64,000 bases of DNA, taken from contig JAYMTA010000014.1 in the NCBI GenBank assembly GCA_036897625.1, forward strand, positions 1 to 64,000. Direction: 5' to 3'. This stretch comes from Pelargonium cotyledonis (Eukaryota > Streptophyta > Magnoliopsida > Geraniales > Geraniaceae). Shown here piece after piece: positions 54,370-64,000 of this stretch (position 1 is its first letter; each line of letters opens with the position of its first letter). The position numbers and the translations under genes are program-made. The notes beneath the pieces were generated by a model. That model was not told the DNA's origin, searched no databases, and saw only the letters and a list, made by a program, of their open reading frames with translations.

Positions 54370-54407
54370 ATAGTTATTGGGTAATGGTCGTAGGTTCAAA
54401 TGCTACT
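54370..54407 (+). tRNA. tRNA-like relic lacking an anticodon arm
   Basis: The T-arm GTAGG-TTCAAAT-GCTAC has four of five pairs, with GGTC just before it as in many tRNAs. A D-arm-like AGTTATTGGGTA ends only six bases before the T-stem, so there is no space for an anticodon arm. This could be a deletion product, or a chance T-arm beside an unrelated D-like word. Confidence 0.25.
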
Positions 54408-56977
54408 GATCCGCATATCCAAAGCAAGATCCCGTATTTTTATTTCAATAATTCGATAGAAGTTTAGTTAGTACATAGTTTATAATCAGATAATAAGTTC
54501 GGTCTTTCCTTTTATGTGGACTCTTTCCATCTTTCCAATAGATATTTTGCGGAGTCGACCTTTGAAATTGAAATAGAGCTCAAATCAGGATATATTTTTA
54601 AAACTGCCTGCAGGATTACTAAAATACAGAAAAATGAAAAAAAAAATCGATCCTTCCTTACACCACAATCTCGTATTACTAGAACTCAAAAAAATCAGGG
54701 TTTAATAATCATTTAATAGAAGCATGCACATTTTCCGAAGTTAGAATCGAGAGTCTTGGTATCTAGAATCCCTTTCTTGAAAACCGTTCCTAATTTAGCT
54801 ATAAACTACACGCCAACTTCAGACCCTAGAATTAGATATTAGAACTTCGATTTAATTCATCTAGAAACGTGGAGTCGCTTGTTTTAAGAAAACCACTCTG
54901 GATTACACAAACTCCCCCATAGGACTCCGCGAATAAGGGCCTTAAGTCATGTTTCAAAATATCAATAGTAGTGATTTTACAAACTCTGATTTGTCATTAC
55001 AACGTTCACAGGAAATACTCAATCTGCAGCTGAATCCCCTTAGAAATTCCTTGCTATTCTAGACTAGAGAAACTAACTTCTTAGGAAAATAGGATACCCG
55101 ACCCCTAGCTTACCTTAGCTTTTATAGAATCTCCTGCAAAGGAAAGATTGACCTATAGATCTTCTTCCTAACTCTCCAAATCATATACCTTTCTCTTTTA
55201 GATTCTTAGGCTTGCCCTTTCCAGATTCTAATCTAGTGGAACTCCCTAAATATATGGCCCGGCATTGCCTTTTTGCATCCTTAAGAAAGAGGGGCTCAGG
55301 AAATTTTGAGGGTTTTTTGTCCAGTAATTTCTAGGGGTTCTTAGACCTTCGTAAAAGAAGTATCCTGCTTATCGGGAAAGTTCTCTACTGTTGAGGCATT
55401 CTCAGCTGCCTTCCAAAGAGCACTGCTTCCGTTGTTACTGCAGTCAATGACTATTCCCGGTCCAGGTTATTCCCATTCCCCTATAATATAAATATAGTGC
55501 TTATCCCATTAGACAGGAATTAGACATGCAAAGGATTTCAATTGGTACAAGAAAAGCTCCGACATTGACTGGTTAGATTGGTCTTAAGAAGAGTACATTA
55601 CCCGAAATGGACAAGTTAGGGAACTCATTTGTTTTCCTTGGTCGATACCTGTTAACGAAACTGAATACAATCGGATCTCTGCTTTACAAAGAAAACTTCC
55701 TAGCTACAACTGCTCGATTAGAACACGAGTCTCTCTCTGATAAGATTCCGTATATCTATATTCTTTTCCTACTTCTAATAAATATAAATAATAAAAGACT
55801 GGTATAGCTGCCAAGACTCGTACTCCTAGAGCTCCCTATTAAGTAAGTATAGCTCATCATACCAAGTCATGCAAAGAAGTCAATAAATAAAGAAGTCTTT
55901 GCAGAAAGTCTTACACTGGTTCCTGCAATGAACAAAGAAATTGTATTGACAAGAACTCCTTTTAGCAAATTAGCAAAGAACTGTAAGCAAGGAGAAGGAG
56001 GATTATAATACAGTCTTTCACTAGCTTTTTTCATATTATCTTTCTAGATTTCATAAGAGGAATTATAACAAAAGCAAAGAGAGGGTTTCTAGTTGGTGTA
56101 CCTAAAAAGAAGTACATTCCAGAGGCTGGAGGATTGTGTGTGTTCCTTAGACTTCGACCTTAGACTTAGATTTGATTGGTTAAAACTAATCTGGTTATAC
56201 GGGAATCCATAAATAAAGAATACAATTTCCCTCCAATTATTAGACAACTAGATTATAGAATAGTGCCTTTTACCACTTATAAAGATAACTTGTTAAAGCA
56301 AAGAATGAATACAAAACCCAAAGATTCCTCTGGTACAAGTTAAGGCTTACAAGCTTACACAGCTTAAGATACAAGGAAAGAGTTGAAGCTTCACCTTTAG
56401 CAACACCTAATACTAAGAAAGTCGGGCTATACATTTACTCCTTAAACTCAAAAAAGGAGCTCTATTATAGGTAGAAAACCTTGTACCATCTACGGAATTA
56501 GGGTGTCCTAATGGCTGGAGACTAGAAAACCCCTCAGCTCTTTATACTCGTTAATCTCCCTTAATATTTGGAATTGGAAACAAGGGAACAAGAATACCTT
56601 TTTCTTTAAATACTTTAGAGTAAGAATAAGGAATACTGATTCAATAGAATACCAAAGTTACTCGCTAGAATATCACTTATGTTTAGGTACCTTGTACTGA
56701 GGAGGTCAGCACTTACTATCTAATTTTCTAATCCCTTGTTTCAGAAATTTATACAAGTGAGGGAGCATTACAAATAGCATCTCTATAAATAGGATTTACC
56801 TTACTTATGAATCCCCCTATAACCCCGGGTATAGTCTTAGGATTCCTAAAACAGTAAAGATGAAAATGAAAATCACTTAAATAAAGGAATTCTTTTCTGT
56901 TACTCTAAAATAAGTAAGTTACTGAGTGATACCATATATAAGATATAAGAAGTTGTCTATTAGTATTAGTTGCCTGC
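54408..56977. other. Non-coding stretch, no gene seen
   Basis: Two 66-codon frames (54516-54716 and 55607-55807, plus) are unrecognised. The plus strand is markedly A-rich at about 55.8-56.0 kb and again at 56.3-56.6 kb, without an open frame of note. Confidence 0.55.
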
Positions 56978-57036
56978 TTTTATTCAATATGGTAAATAAT
57001 CCCAGGAAACCGTGAGTTCAAGTCCCATCTAAACAA
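56978..57036 (+). tRNA. Weak tRNA-like relic, shortened middle
   Basis: The T-arm GTGAG-TTCAAGT-CCCAT has four of five pairs (one G-T). A D-loop-like TTCAATATGGTA lies upstream, but only about 18 bases separate it from the T-stem, too few for an anticodon arm and variable loop. A second T-loop-like word (GGTTCTAATCCC) follows at about 57085. Weak on its own. Confidence 0.2.
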
Positions 57037-59289
57037 TTTCCTAGGAAAGACCTCTTAAGAAAACTAGCACAAATGAGAAAGTAACAGGTTCTAATCCCAT
57101 ACATAAAGCTAATAACTAGCCTTTTCCTGCCTTTAATGTTAAGACCAGATCTTATAAATTCCAATAAACTAAAGGAAACCCTATGGTATCCACTTAAGCC
57201 TACCACATATAATAGAAAAAACTTTTACTTGAGTTCTATATTCATTACCGAAATCCATTGCTTTAGCTCTATACACCTTCCCCTACTTTCTTTACTAGAA
57301 ACTCATTACTAAAGTAATGCCCCTAGATTATCTGTAATTGGAATGCAAACAAGAGAACACAAAGTCTTTAAGAATACCTTGTTTCATACTTAGTATCCTC
57401 CTTACTTAATACCTTCCCAAAAATAGGAATAACGAAATACTGCCTCCCTTGTAGGACTTTTTATAAACTTAAACAGCGAAGAAACGACTCTCCCAAAAAA
57501 CCTTGTACAAAAAAGGGGTACTCTATACGTGTAAGGCCACTTAAACACAATATCTACTTCGGAAACAATGGAGCAGGCAAACTCCTTAGAATAGTTTAAT
57601 AGCTGCTTCAACTTCAGGAATACTGCACTATACTACTATACTTTTTAGGAAAAAAGTTTCAATAAACGAATACGGATTAATGAGAATAATACCGCAGTTA
57701 CTCTCTAGCTAGAAAGAAAAAAACACGGGTTGGGATGTCGGTGTACCCCTGTAGAGGTTTTTTCTTATTTAAAAAGAAGGCTTTTGTCCGGGAGTTTTGG
57801 AGATATGTTATTATAATACAAAGACGAGGTCCTAGTTAAGGAAACTTCTACAAGGAAGACTTTTGGAATAAAGGAAAGACTAAGAAAACAGGGAAAATCC
57901 AATTTTAGATACTGCGTGCTTCTGAGTTGCTCTAAGGCAAGAAGCCTGTTGTTTAATATGTTAGGCGTTTTAGTACACCGTCGGTAGTAGGGGGTTGTAG
58001 TTAACGGATACTCTTCAATATCTGGATTTATAAAACTAATTTACTAAAACATCAAGGATTTTATCATAGGGAAAGCTCCTAGATTTGTGACAAACACCTA
58101 AAAATAGAGCCCCTTTCCTGATTTAGGAATTCTACATATGACAAAGTCTTTAAAAGCACTTACTTGTTTAGTCGGGGTTTTAAATTACAAGGGCTCGCTC
58201 CTATCGTTGTAGAATAATCCTACACTTTCTCTTCAGGTTCTAGTAGCACAATAAGGTATTATTTAAGGTTCCTCTTTTTTCTTGAGCTAATACCGGGTTC
58301 TTGAGCTATATATGGCTTTAAATAATTATTATAATAAACCCGGATCCACTATTAAGACTCCAAAAGCAAAAGCAAAGAAGTTAATTCTTAAGGAGCCCCG
58401 GAACTTTGGGGATAACACTAAAGGGTGTACAATAAAATAATAGAGGGAAACCTTTCAAAGCAAGAACCCTATTATATATAACTCACTCTTTGCTAGTTTG
58501 AGCAAGGGTTAAAGTATTCTAAAAGGGTAGGCAAAAGAATATTTACACAAATATCAAAACAAAAAGAAGAGCTCGTAGAATAAAAAGCAACTCAGATAAA
58601 TTATAACAAACTCCTACCGGCACCGGGGTTTTGGGTCAACAAAACTCTACGGATCCAAAGAAGAAAGGAAAGTGTAATACAATGCTAAGAATGGAATAAT
58701 AAAGAGAACCCTTCCCTCAAAAGGAGTTTTGTGAGCTTAATAAATTTCGGCAGTGGCTCTATTAAGAAAATAATATTAGATTTAGTCTTCACTGCGTATA
58801 AAGTGGCACTCTTCATTCCAACCTTCCAATTTTCACAAGACAAAGGGCTTCCTAGAAGAGTGGGACTCACTCTATGGGTAAAGAAACTATTTACTCGTCT
58901 TAAAGTACTATTATAGGGTGTTAGCCCTTCCTCCTCATTCATGCCTTATTTTTGTTTGTACCTAATGATTCTACAGAATTCGTGTAACATTCGCAGAAAG
59001 GACTCTCATTGAGTTAATTTAACCTTTAGTTTAACTAACTAGTATATTGAGAGATAGTAAGCTTGCAGGATTGTAGAACACTCTTACTTTCAAAGATTAC
59101 TCCTTTCTACGAGAGCACCATCAATACTTATATTCCAGAGGAACCTAGTATTATATAAGAAATTACTTTTATAAGCTTATAGAATTTTTTTAATCATTTT
59201 ATTACTTGAACAGGAAGTCCTGGAATTCCTACTTCGTTTATTTATCCAGAAAGCCTTTGAAGACAAAAAAAAAGGTAAAACAACTCTTT

Positions 59290-59315
59290 TCTGAAGTGTA
59301 TATCTGAAGTGTATA
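59290..59315. repeat. Perfect 13 bp tandem duplication
   Basis: TCTGAAGTGTATA occurs twice head to tail, and its core CTGAAGTGTA recurs at 59421-59430. Three copies of a 10-mer within 140 bases is more than chance predicts. Slippage is the simplest explanation. Confidence 0.6.
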
Positions 59316-59900
59316 ATTGAATTGAAAACAGAGGGGTCTAAATTAAATTTCTAAAACGACTTTAGTTGATTCCTTATAAAAAGGTCAAAGCGCTCCAGTT
59401 GGTATACAAGGTACTGTCTACTGAAGTGTAAGATGTAGTTGGAAAAACTCGAAAAGCCTTTTTTCTGTTTTTATTTGAACCAAAGGAAGGGGACACTTAT
59501 TTACTTATTGAAGTAGAAATGTCCTATACCTTTTACCAGACGATAAAGATTTGACTGAGACCGCTTAGTTATAATTATAAGTTTAAAACTAGGATAAACT
59601 CCCTTACTTAATGGAATGGTCGGAACGCTTTTTGCTCTGCTTCAGTAATCTATAGTACCTCTTGATTAGAATAAGTCCGGGTTTGGGTCTTTTACTGGAC
59701 TCACTTTTGAAAAAATGTTACTTACGCACTTAGTTCTGTCCTAATCCCTAATAATATTTAGGTTTTTATTAGATTCTTATATAGAACGAGATTTGTTTAA
59801 TCTTTTTTATGGCGGATATTCTTATACCTCTGCAGGGCTTTACAAAATAATAGTATTAACAGGGTTTGCTTGAGGAAATAATCCAATTCTAAAAATTTGT

Positions 59901-59924
59901 CTTGTAATTAAGCTTGTAATTAAG
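59901..59924. repeat. Perfect 12 bp tandem duplication
   Basis: CTTGTAATTAAG is repeated head to tail with no spacer, about 600 bases after the 13 bp duplication. Confidence 0.6.
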
Positions 59925-60770
59925 AATATAGAAAGTAGAGAATCCTGTATACATTCTGGCATATTAAGCATAGGTTTTATACAATAGATAAAGCCTAGCC
60001 TGTAGTCAAGAATTGTAAGATTTTTTTGGTTATTCGATAAGGGAGTGCTCCGCTAAACCTAGTATCAAATGATACGAGAAATGAAATATAGTATATGATA
60101 TTATTGTGCACGAGGTCGGGGTAAGTAAAACGTTCTAGATACCAAAAGGGACTTAGGTAGCTCCTAGTATCCCAAATCTCCGAAAGATTTAGAGTTCAAT
60201 AAGAGAGAACAGGGACCTAGTGCAATCTTAAGGTTTTAAGTCTGGAAAATAAAAGTACCGCGAATCTCTAGGGGTAAAACTAAGATTTCTTTCTGACTCA
60301 TAAACAAAATATCCAAGTAATAAGAAATTTGTAGACCTTGTGTGCACTCCATCTTGTTAACGTAATAAAGGAGAAAGGTAACCCACAATGTTTTCATTTA
60401 ACGCTACGCCCATCTATTAGGGCTAATATCCTAATGTTTCTATTCTAAAAGAGCTTTTATTTCCCTTTAATGCAAAGATAGTTCTAACCGCTTAAATAAA
60501 GATTTTGGTAGAGGGGAGGTAATTTCAAGATTAGGCGTACAGTTCTCACTGTTTCTGCCCCATAATTCAGGGCTTCTACCTGTGGGGGGTTATATAAACC
60601 TTGTTTATAAATGAGAATTGTCCCAGTAAAATAAGTTTCCTCTGAACTGTTAATTTATAGGATTCGTAGCCTAAAAGCTATAACTCCCTAAGAGAAGAAG
60701 CTCGTTTCGGTTGGGTGTTCCGAATTCCTTAATAGGGTTCTTGTGTAACGTAGCTATATCCCAGCTCATT

Positions 60771-60788
60771 TTACAAAAATTTTTGTAA
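60771..60788. repeat. Perfect 18 bp palindrome
   Basis: TTACAAAAATTTTTGTAA reads the same on both strands. It is the longest perfect palindrome I noticed in the window. It consists mostly of an A-run and a T-run, so composition helps, and there is no gene or operator context. Confidence 0.5.
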
Positions 60789-61454
60789 TTATACTGGGGT
60801 AACCCGGATTACACCTATTAGGTCGCAGATTTAATAGTATAGTTATAAAATATAGGGAACAACTGTACCTAAATTATGCATTTTAATTTTAATTTATTAA
60901 AACTGTCCGAGTTTGAATAAAGATTTCTCCTTTTTTTGTAGTATTTACATGAACAGTGAAGCTGCTCAAGCTTTCTTGAGTTTCTTAATTCTTAATAAGG
61001 GGCTGCCTTGTTTACCTTTAATCTCTTCTTGAATTTCCTATCTAATTTTTTAAGTTTTCTTTCAGAAGCCCCCATAGATACTAAATTCTAAATATCCGTG
61101 CTGTAACCCGGTCTCTTAATAGGGAACTTACTTCTATTTCAAAAAAAAAAAGAGTTATAATTCTTATCTAATAGCTGACAAAATTGTACTTTATTATATT
61201 AGGTAGGGGGAGCTATCCTTCTGTTATTACAAAAGTAAGTGCTAGTAGTAAGGATCCTGTAGAACCTGTAAGTCTTAAGTATATAGTACGATTTGAACCA
61301 ACACCTTAAGGTTAAGGTTACGATCAATTTCTTTTTTATAGGTGATTTCAAAACTTTGAATTCCAAGTTCTTACCTGCCTTGGAAATTCGTATTACTTTA
61401 AAGAGCATCGCTTTATGGTATTGGTTATGATAGAGAATAATAGGGGTCTAAAAG

Positions 61455-61510
61455 GCGTGCGCTCGATTTGAACCCAAGGGTCTTCGTGCACTCAACCTGC
61501 GATGTAACAC
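61455..61510 (-). tRNA. Weak tRNA-like relic
   Basis: The minus strand carries CTTGGGTTCAAATC, a canonical T-loop with its G52-G53, but the 3' strand CGAGC closes only two of five pairs. About 22 bases upstream is TTGAGTG, similar to the loop of the two related elements at 61.7 and 63.9 kb. No D-arm is clear. Confidence 0.2.
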
Positions 61511-61661
61511 GGAATTCTAGAGAATCTTAACTGGGGCGGTAGCTGATACTTAATTTAAGTGCTCCTTGATCTCTCATAACTAGGAAATGGCCTTTTATTC
61601 TATTATTTAAGTGTATATAAGATTAAAGAAAAAATAGAATTCTTTCTTTATTAAATTGACG
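61511..61661. other. Short spacer, nothing seen
   Basis: A+T-rich spacer between two minus-strand tRNA-like relics, without frames or repeats. Confidence 0.5.
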
Positions 61662-61735
61662 AATTTCTAAAGACTTTTGAACCCGTGGCCTACGTCTCAA
61701 CTATTCTTTAATTTACCGAGCGTAAACTTGATTGA
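61662..61735 (-). tRNA. Degenerate tRNA-like sequence, related to the 63.9 kb element
   Basis: The minus strand has the loop word GTTGAGA and, 13 bases later, ACGGG-TTCAAAA-GTCTT (three of five pairs counting one G-T). From TTGAGA to the end of the T-loop (61675-61700) it aligns without gaps to the element at 63866-63891, with 18 of 26 identical and seven of the eight differences transitions. The anticodon register is uncertain; TGA with T33 and G37 is one reading. The D-arm is poor (CTCGGTAAA). Confidence 0.25.
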
Positions 61736-63852
61736 AGTCGTCAGCTTATCGAAGATCCCTAAAATACTATTTTCACTTCCAAATTTCCTGTTTTTAAGAG
61801 TACGACTAAAAAGTTCCCTATCTAAGCTAAGTGATTTTTAACCCCTCCTTTTGTAGCTAGAACTTAGGAATTCAATAAATTAGGCATTATTATCCATAGG
61901 TAACTAAAAAATTCTTATCAGATTTATTAAACAAAAAAAATACAAGAGCCTAAAAACTTTATTATTATAACTACATTTTTATTTAGGCAACCCTGTACCA
62001 TCTCGTAAAATCCTATTACAGAATTGCTTGAATCGGACAGCTCTTTGAAGATTCAACCCTAACTTGTAAACTTTTGTATTCAAGGTCGAGACCTCTGTGT
62101 AGGTAGTTATAATTTTTTACTATTACTTTCTTAGTGTTTCGTGTGTATTTAAGTAAGGCAGGAATCAGCTCTTATTAATTATAAATTGTGTAATATTTGT
62201 TAGCTAGAAATCTTGTTTACGCCTTCTCAGTATATCCCTTTTCTTAGTTTCTTAGTAAAGCTAATTGGATTCTCTAGATTATCATTCTTTATATTTCCCA
62301 GTAGAGTTTACGAGTATTCAAGATATCCTATTATAAATGTAAGAAAATTATCGGATTCTTTTAAGAATTTTTACTATCCCTAGTATTTCCAGTACAAAAG
62401 GGGGAATATAAAGTTTCTTTTCGAGCAAAGTGAGAACTAAGGCTATCCTTTCCTAAGTATCAGAAATGAGATATACTTAGCTTGCATCTAAACAAAGAAA
62501 CTAGACGAAAAGCTTGGTGTGACCTGCGGCTTATAAAGTTTATATCTAGAAATACCAAATTTATACCCTATTTGAAAAAAAAAAATTTCTTATATTAGTG
62601 AAAGCCTTTGGGGATACCATACCAGTAGAGGATTTCTAAACTAGAGAAAAAAATCTAGCTATCCGTTGTTGGATGATACTATATTTAATTTAATATTTGA
62701 AATGTATTCCCTTTTTTTATACTCTCACCTGACTTTCCTCGAGAGATTGGAGCGAACCTATTGCATTACTTTAGATTAGACGAGAAATGACACAAGAGAT
62801 TATATTCTCTGGGGGCTGCCCTAAACCCAGTTGAAGAACAATATATACTTTATATATAGCTCATAAAAGCCCTACCTTTTTGCAAATGAAGTAGAATTGC
62901 AGCATCAAAAAAGAGTGAACTCGTATTAAATACTAAAAAGAAGTCGGGAGTAAGCAACCCTAAGGCTTTTCTAAAGGTTAAGTTATATCTTATCTAACAA
63001 AATAGGCGGAGCGCGTAAATTTTTGCATATAGGGTTCCGCTGGATCCTAAGTGTAGAGTAGTTTCAATAACATTGGGGTTTAAGACTCTCGTAAGAGTAA
63101 CTCAGAATCTTCTTTTAAGATATAAATCTGTACCGTACATAGTTATCCCGCTAAACTTTGGTTTCATTTTTACTACTCAGGAATATAGGAGAAAACCGAA
63201 TATAGCTAAAAAAGCAAAACTCGATTAATTAAAGGATTCAAATATAGAAATAGACAAGGACATTTATAGTTTTTTCGTGTTCTCGATACTATAAGAGTCT
63301 TCAGCAAGAGCTTTTGGTGTAAATTATATATAGTAAGCGCACTCTATTAAGGCAAAGCTAATTAAGGAATTTATGGATTCGTTAAAAAAGGACACTCTAG
63401 TTACCTAGCTCTGGACTACGAATTACGTACAGTGGGCCCTTATTAACTCTCTTTCACCAGTATTCCAGATAGGGCTCTTCTATATTCTATTACTGTAGTT
63501 CCATATTTTATAACCGGTATCGTTAAACACAGGTCAAGTAAATTAGACTCTTTATTACCCCAGAATTTCCAGGTTCATAAGGGTGTAAGATTATAAGCCT
63601 TACAACCATTAGACATAAGATCCTAGACTCTCCGCAGCTTCGTACCATACAAGCTCAGTACAGGGTGGGATGTATAGGTCAGGAATTCAATTATTTGTCT
63701 TGAGCAGTTAGAATTTATTTTCACTTTGCTCTCAAAAATGTTAGTTAGGAGCACTCGAATAATCGCATTAAATGTGAGTTTCAGATCAATATTTTTCGTG
63801 ATTTCCATACTCCATACTAACTTAATCTATCAAGTTTATCAGCTTACGCGCT
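61736..63852. other. Non-coding stretch, no gene seen
   Basis: One 61-codon frame (63623-63808, minus) is unrecognised. No repeat or tRNA signature beyond chance. Confidence 0.6.
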
Positions 63853-63927
63853 GAGGGTCTGTACGTTTTGAACCTACGACTAGCATCTCAATTACTATCT
63901 GTTCTACCCAGTTGAATTCTAATACCC
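63853..63927 (-). tRNA. Degenerate tRNA-like sequence, anticodon position TGA
   Basis: The minus strand reads GGG at the presumed 5' end, a D-arm ATTC-AACTGGGTA-GAAC (three of four pairs), an anticodon arm TAGTA-ATTGAGA-TGCTA with five pairs (one G-T), T33 and G37, and a T-arm GTAGG-TTCAAAA-CGTAC with four of five pairs. The acceptor GGGTATT/CAGACCC can form five of seven pairs if the T-stem is shifted by one base. This is the best overall fold in the window at 75 bases. TGA would read the Ser codon UCA, but a Ser tRNA normally has a long variable arm, and here it has three bases, with two extra bases before the anticodon stem. I therefore leave the identity open. It lies head to head with the second Tyr-type copy. 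Confidence 0.4.
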
Positions 63928-63947
63928 ACTAAAACTAAAAGCCTCCC

Positions 63948-64000
63948 AGGCCTTTCTAGCAATGATGTCTGGCCTGGAGTGTAGATCCAGTATTTCAAAT
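63948..64000 (+). tRNA. tRNA-Tyr(GTA)-like anticodon arm, copy 2, cut by window end
   Basis: The same perfect anticodon arm CTGGA-GTGTAGA-TCCAG as at 34.2 kb, here on the plus strand, so the two copies form an inverted repeat about 30 kb apart. Over 53 bases there are nine differences, all A/G or C/T. The block runs into the end of the window, so any T-arm further on cannot be seen. Confidence 0.45.

Larger units (their letters stand above)
57037..61454. other. Non-coding stretch, no gene seen
   Basis: Frames are at most 85 codons (58685-58942, minus); it overlaps a 61-codon frame on the plus strand (58731-58916), as chance frames do. Two tandem duplications and an 18 bp palindrome are listed separately. 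At 61291 the minus strand has GTTGG-TTCAAAT-CGTAC, a T-arm 5' strand and loop with poor closure. There is a run of eleven A at 61141. Confidence 0.55.

Overview
This 64 kb window looks like organelle-type non-coding DNA. It is A+T-rich (G+C a little over one third, judged by eye) and even in texture, with no microsatellites of note. The longest open frame in all six frames is about 90 codons, even with GTG or TTG starts allowed. That is what chance gives at this base composition, and I recognise no protein gene, rRNA gene, CRISPR array, insertion sequence or phage module.

The recognisable content is a scatter of degenerate tRNA-like sequences. The clearest is a Trp-type element near 34.0 kb (minus strand): 46 of 61 positions match the plastid trnW sequence as I remember it, with no gaps. 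Next come an Asp-type element at 19.3 kb, a Tyr-type anticodon arm present twice (34.2 kb minus, 63.95 kb plus, reaching the window end), a Met-type element at 22.3 kb, elements at 46.3, 47.4 and 63.9 kb, and a 5' tRNA half at 31.9 kb. Weaker candidates are listed with low confidence. They are bacterial/organellar in type, which suggests a bloated mitochondrial or plastid genome or an organelle-derived insertion. I cannot name the organism.

Most elements keep the loop bases of tRNA (GG of the D loop, T33 and purine 37, the TTCRA T loop) while the two sides of the anticodon or acceptor stem no longer match. Where two related copies can be compared they differ almost only by transitions. Decay under a transition-biased process, pol III promoter-only relics, tRNAs needing heavy editing, or a model-generated sequence could each explain this; nothing here decides between them.

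Layout: 1-19 kb is featureless apart from two weak tRNA relics; 19-23 kb carries the Asp-like and Met-like elements; 31.6-34.2 kb has a tRNA half, Lys/Arg-rich chance-length frames and the Trp/Tyr pair; 36-47.5 kb has scattered tRNA relics with a cluster at 45.9-46.4 kb; 54-57 kb has two relics that seem to lack the anticodon arm; 61.4-64 kb has three minus-strand relics and the second Tyr copy. Perfect 9-13 bp tandem duplications and a few hairpins are spread through the rest.
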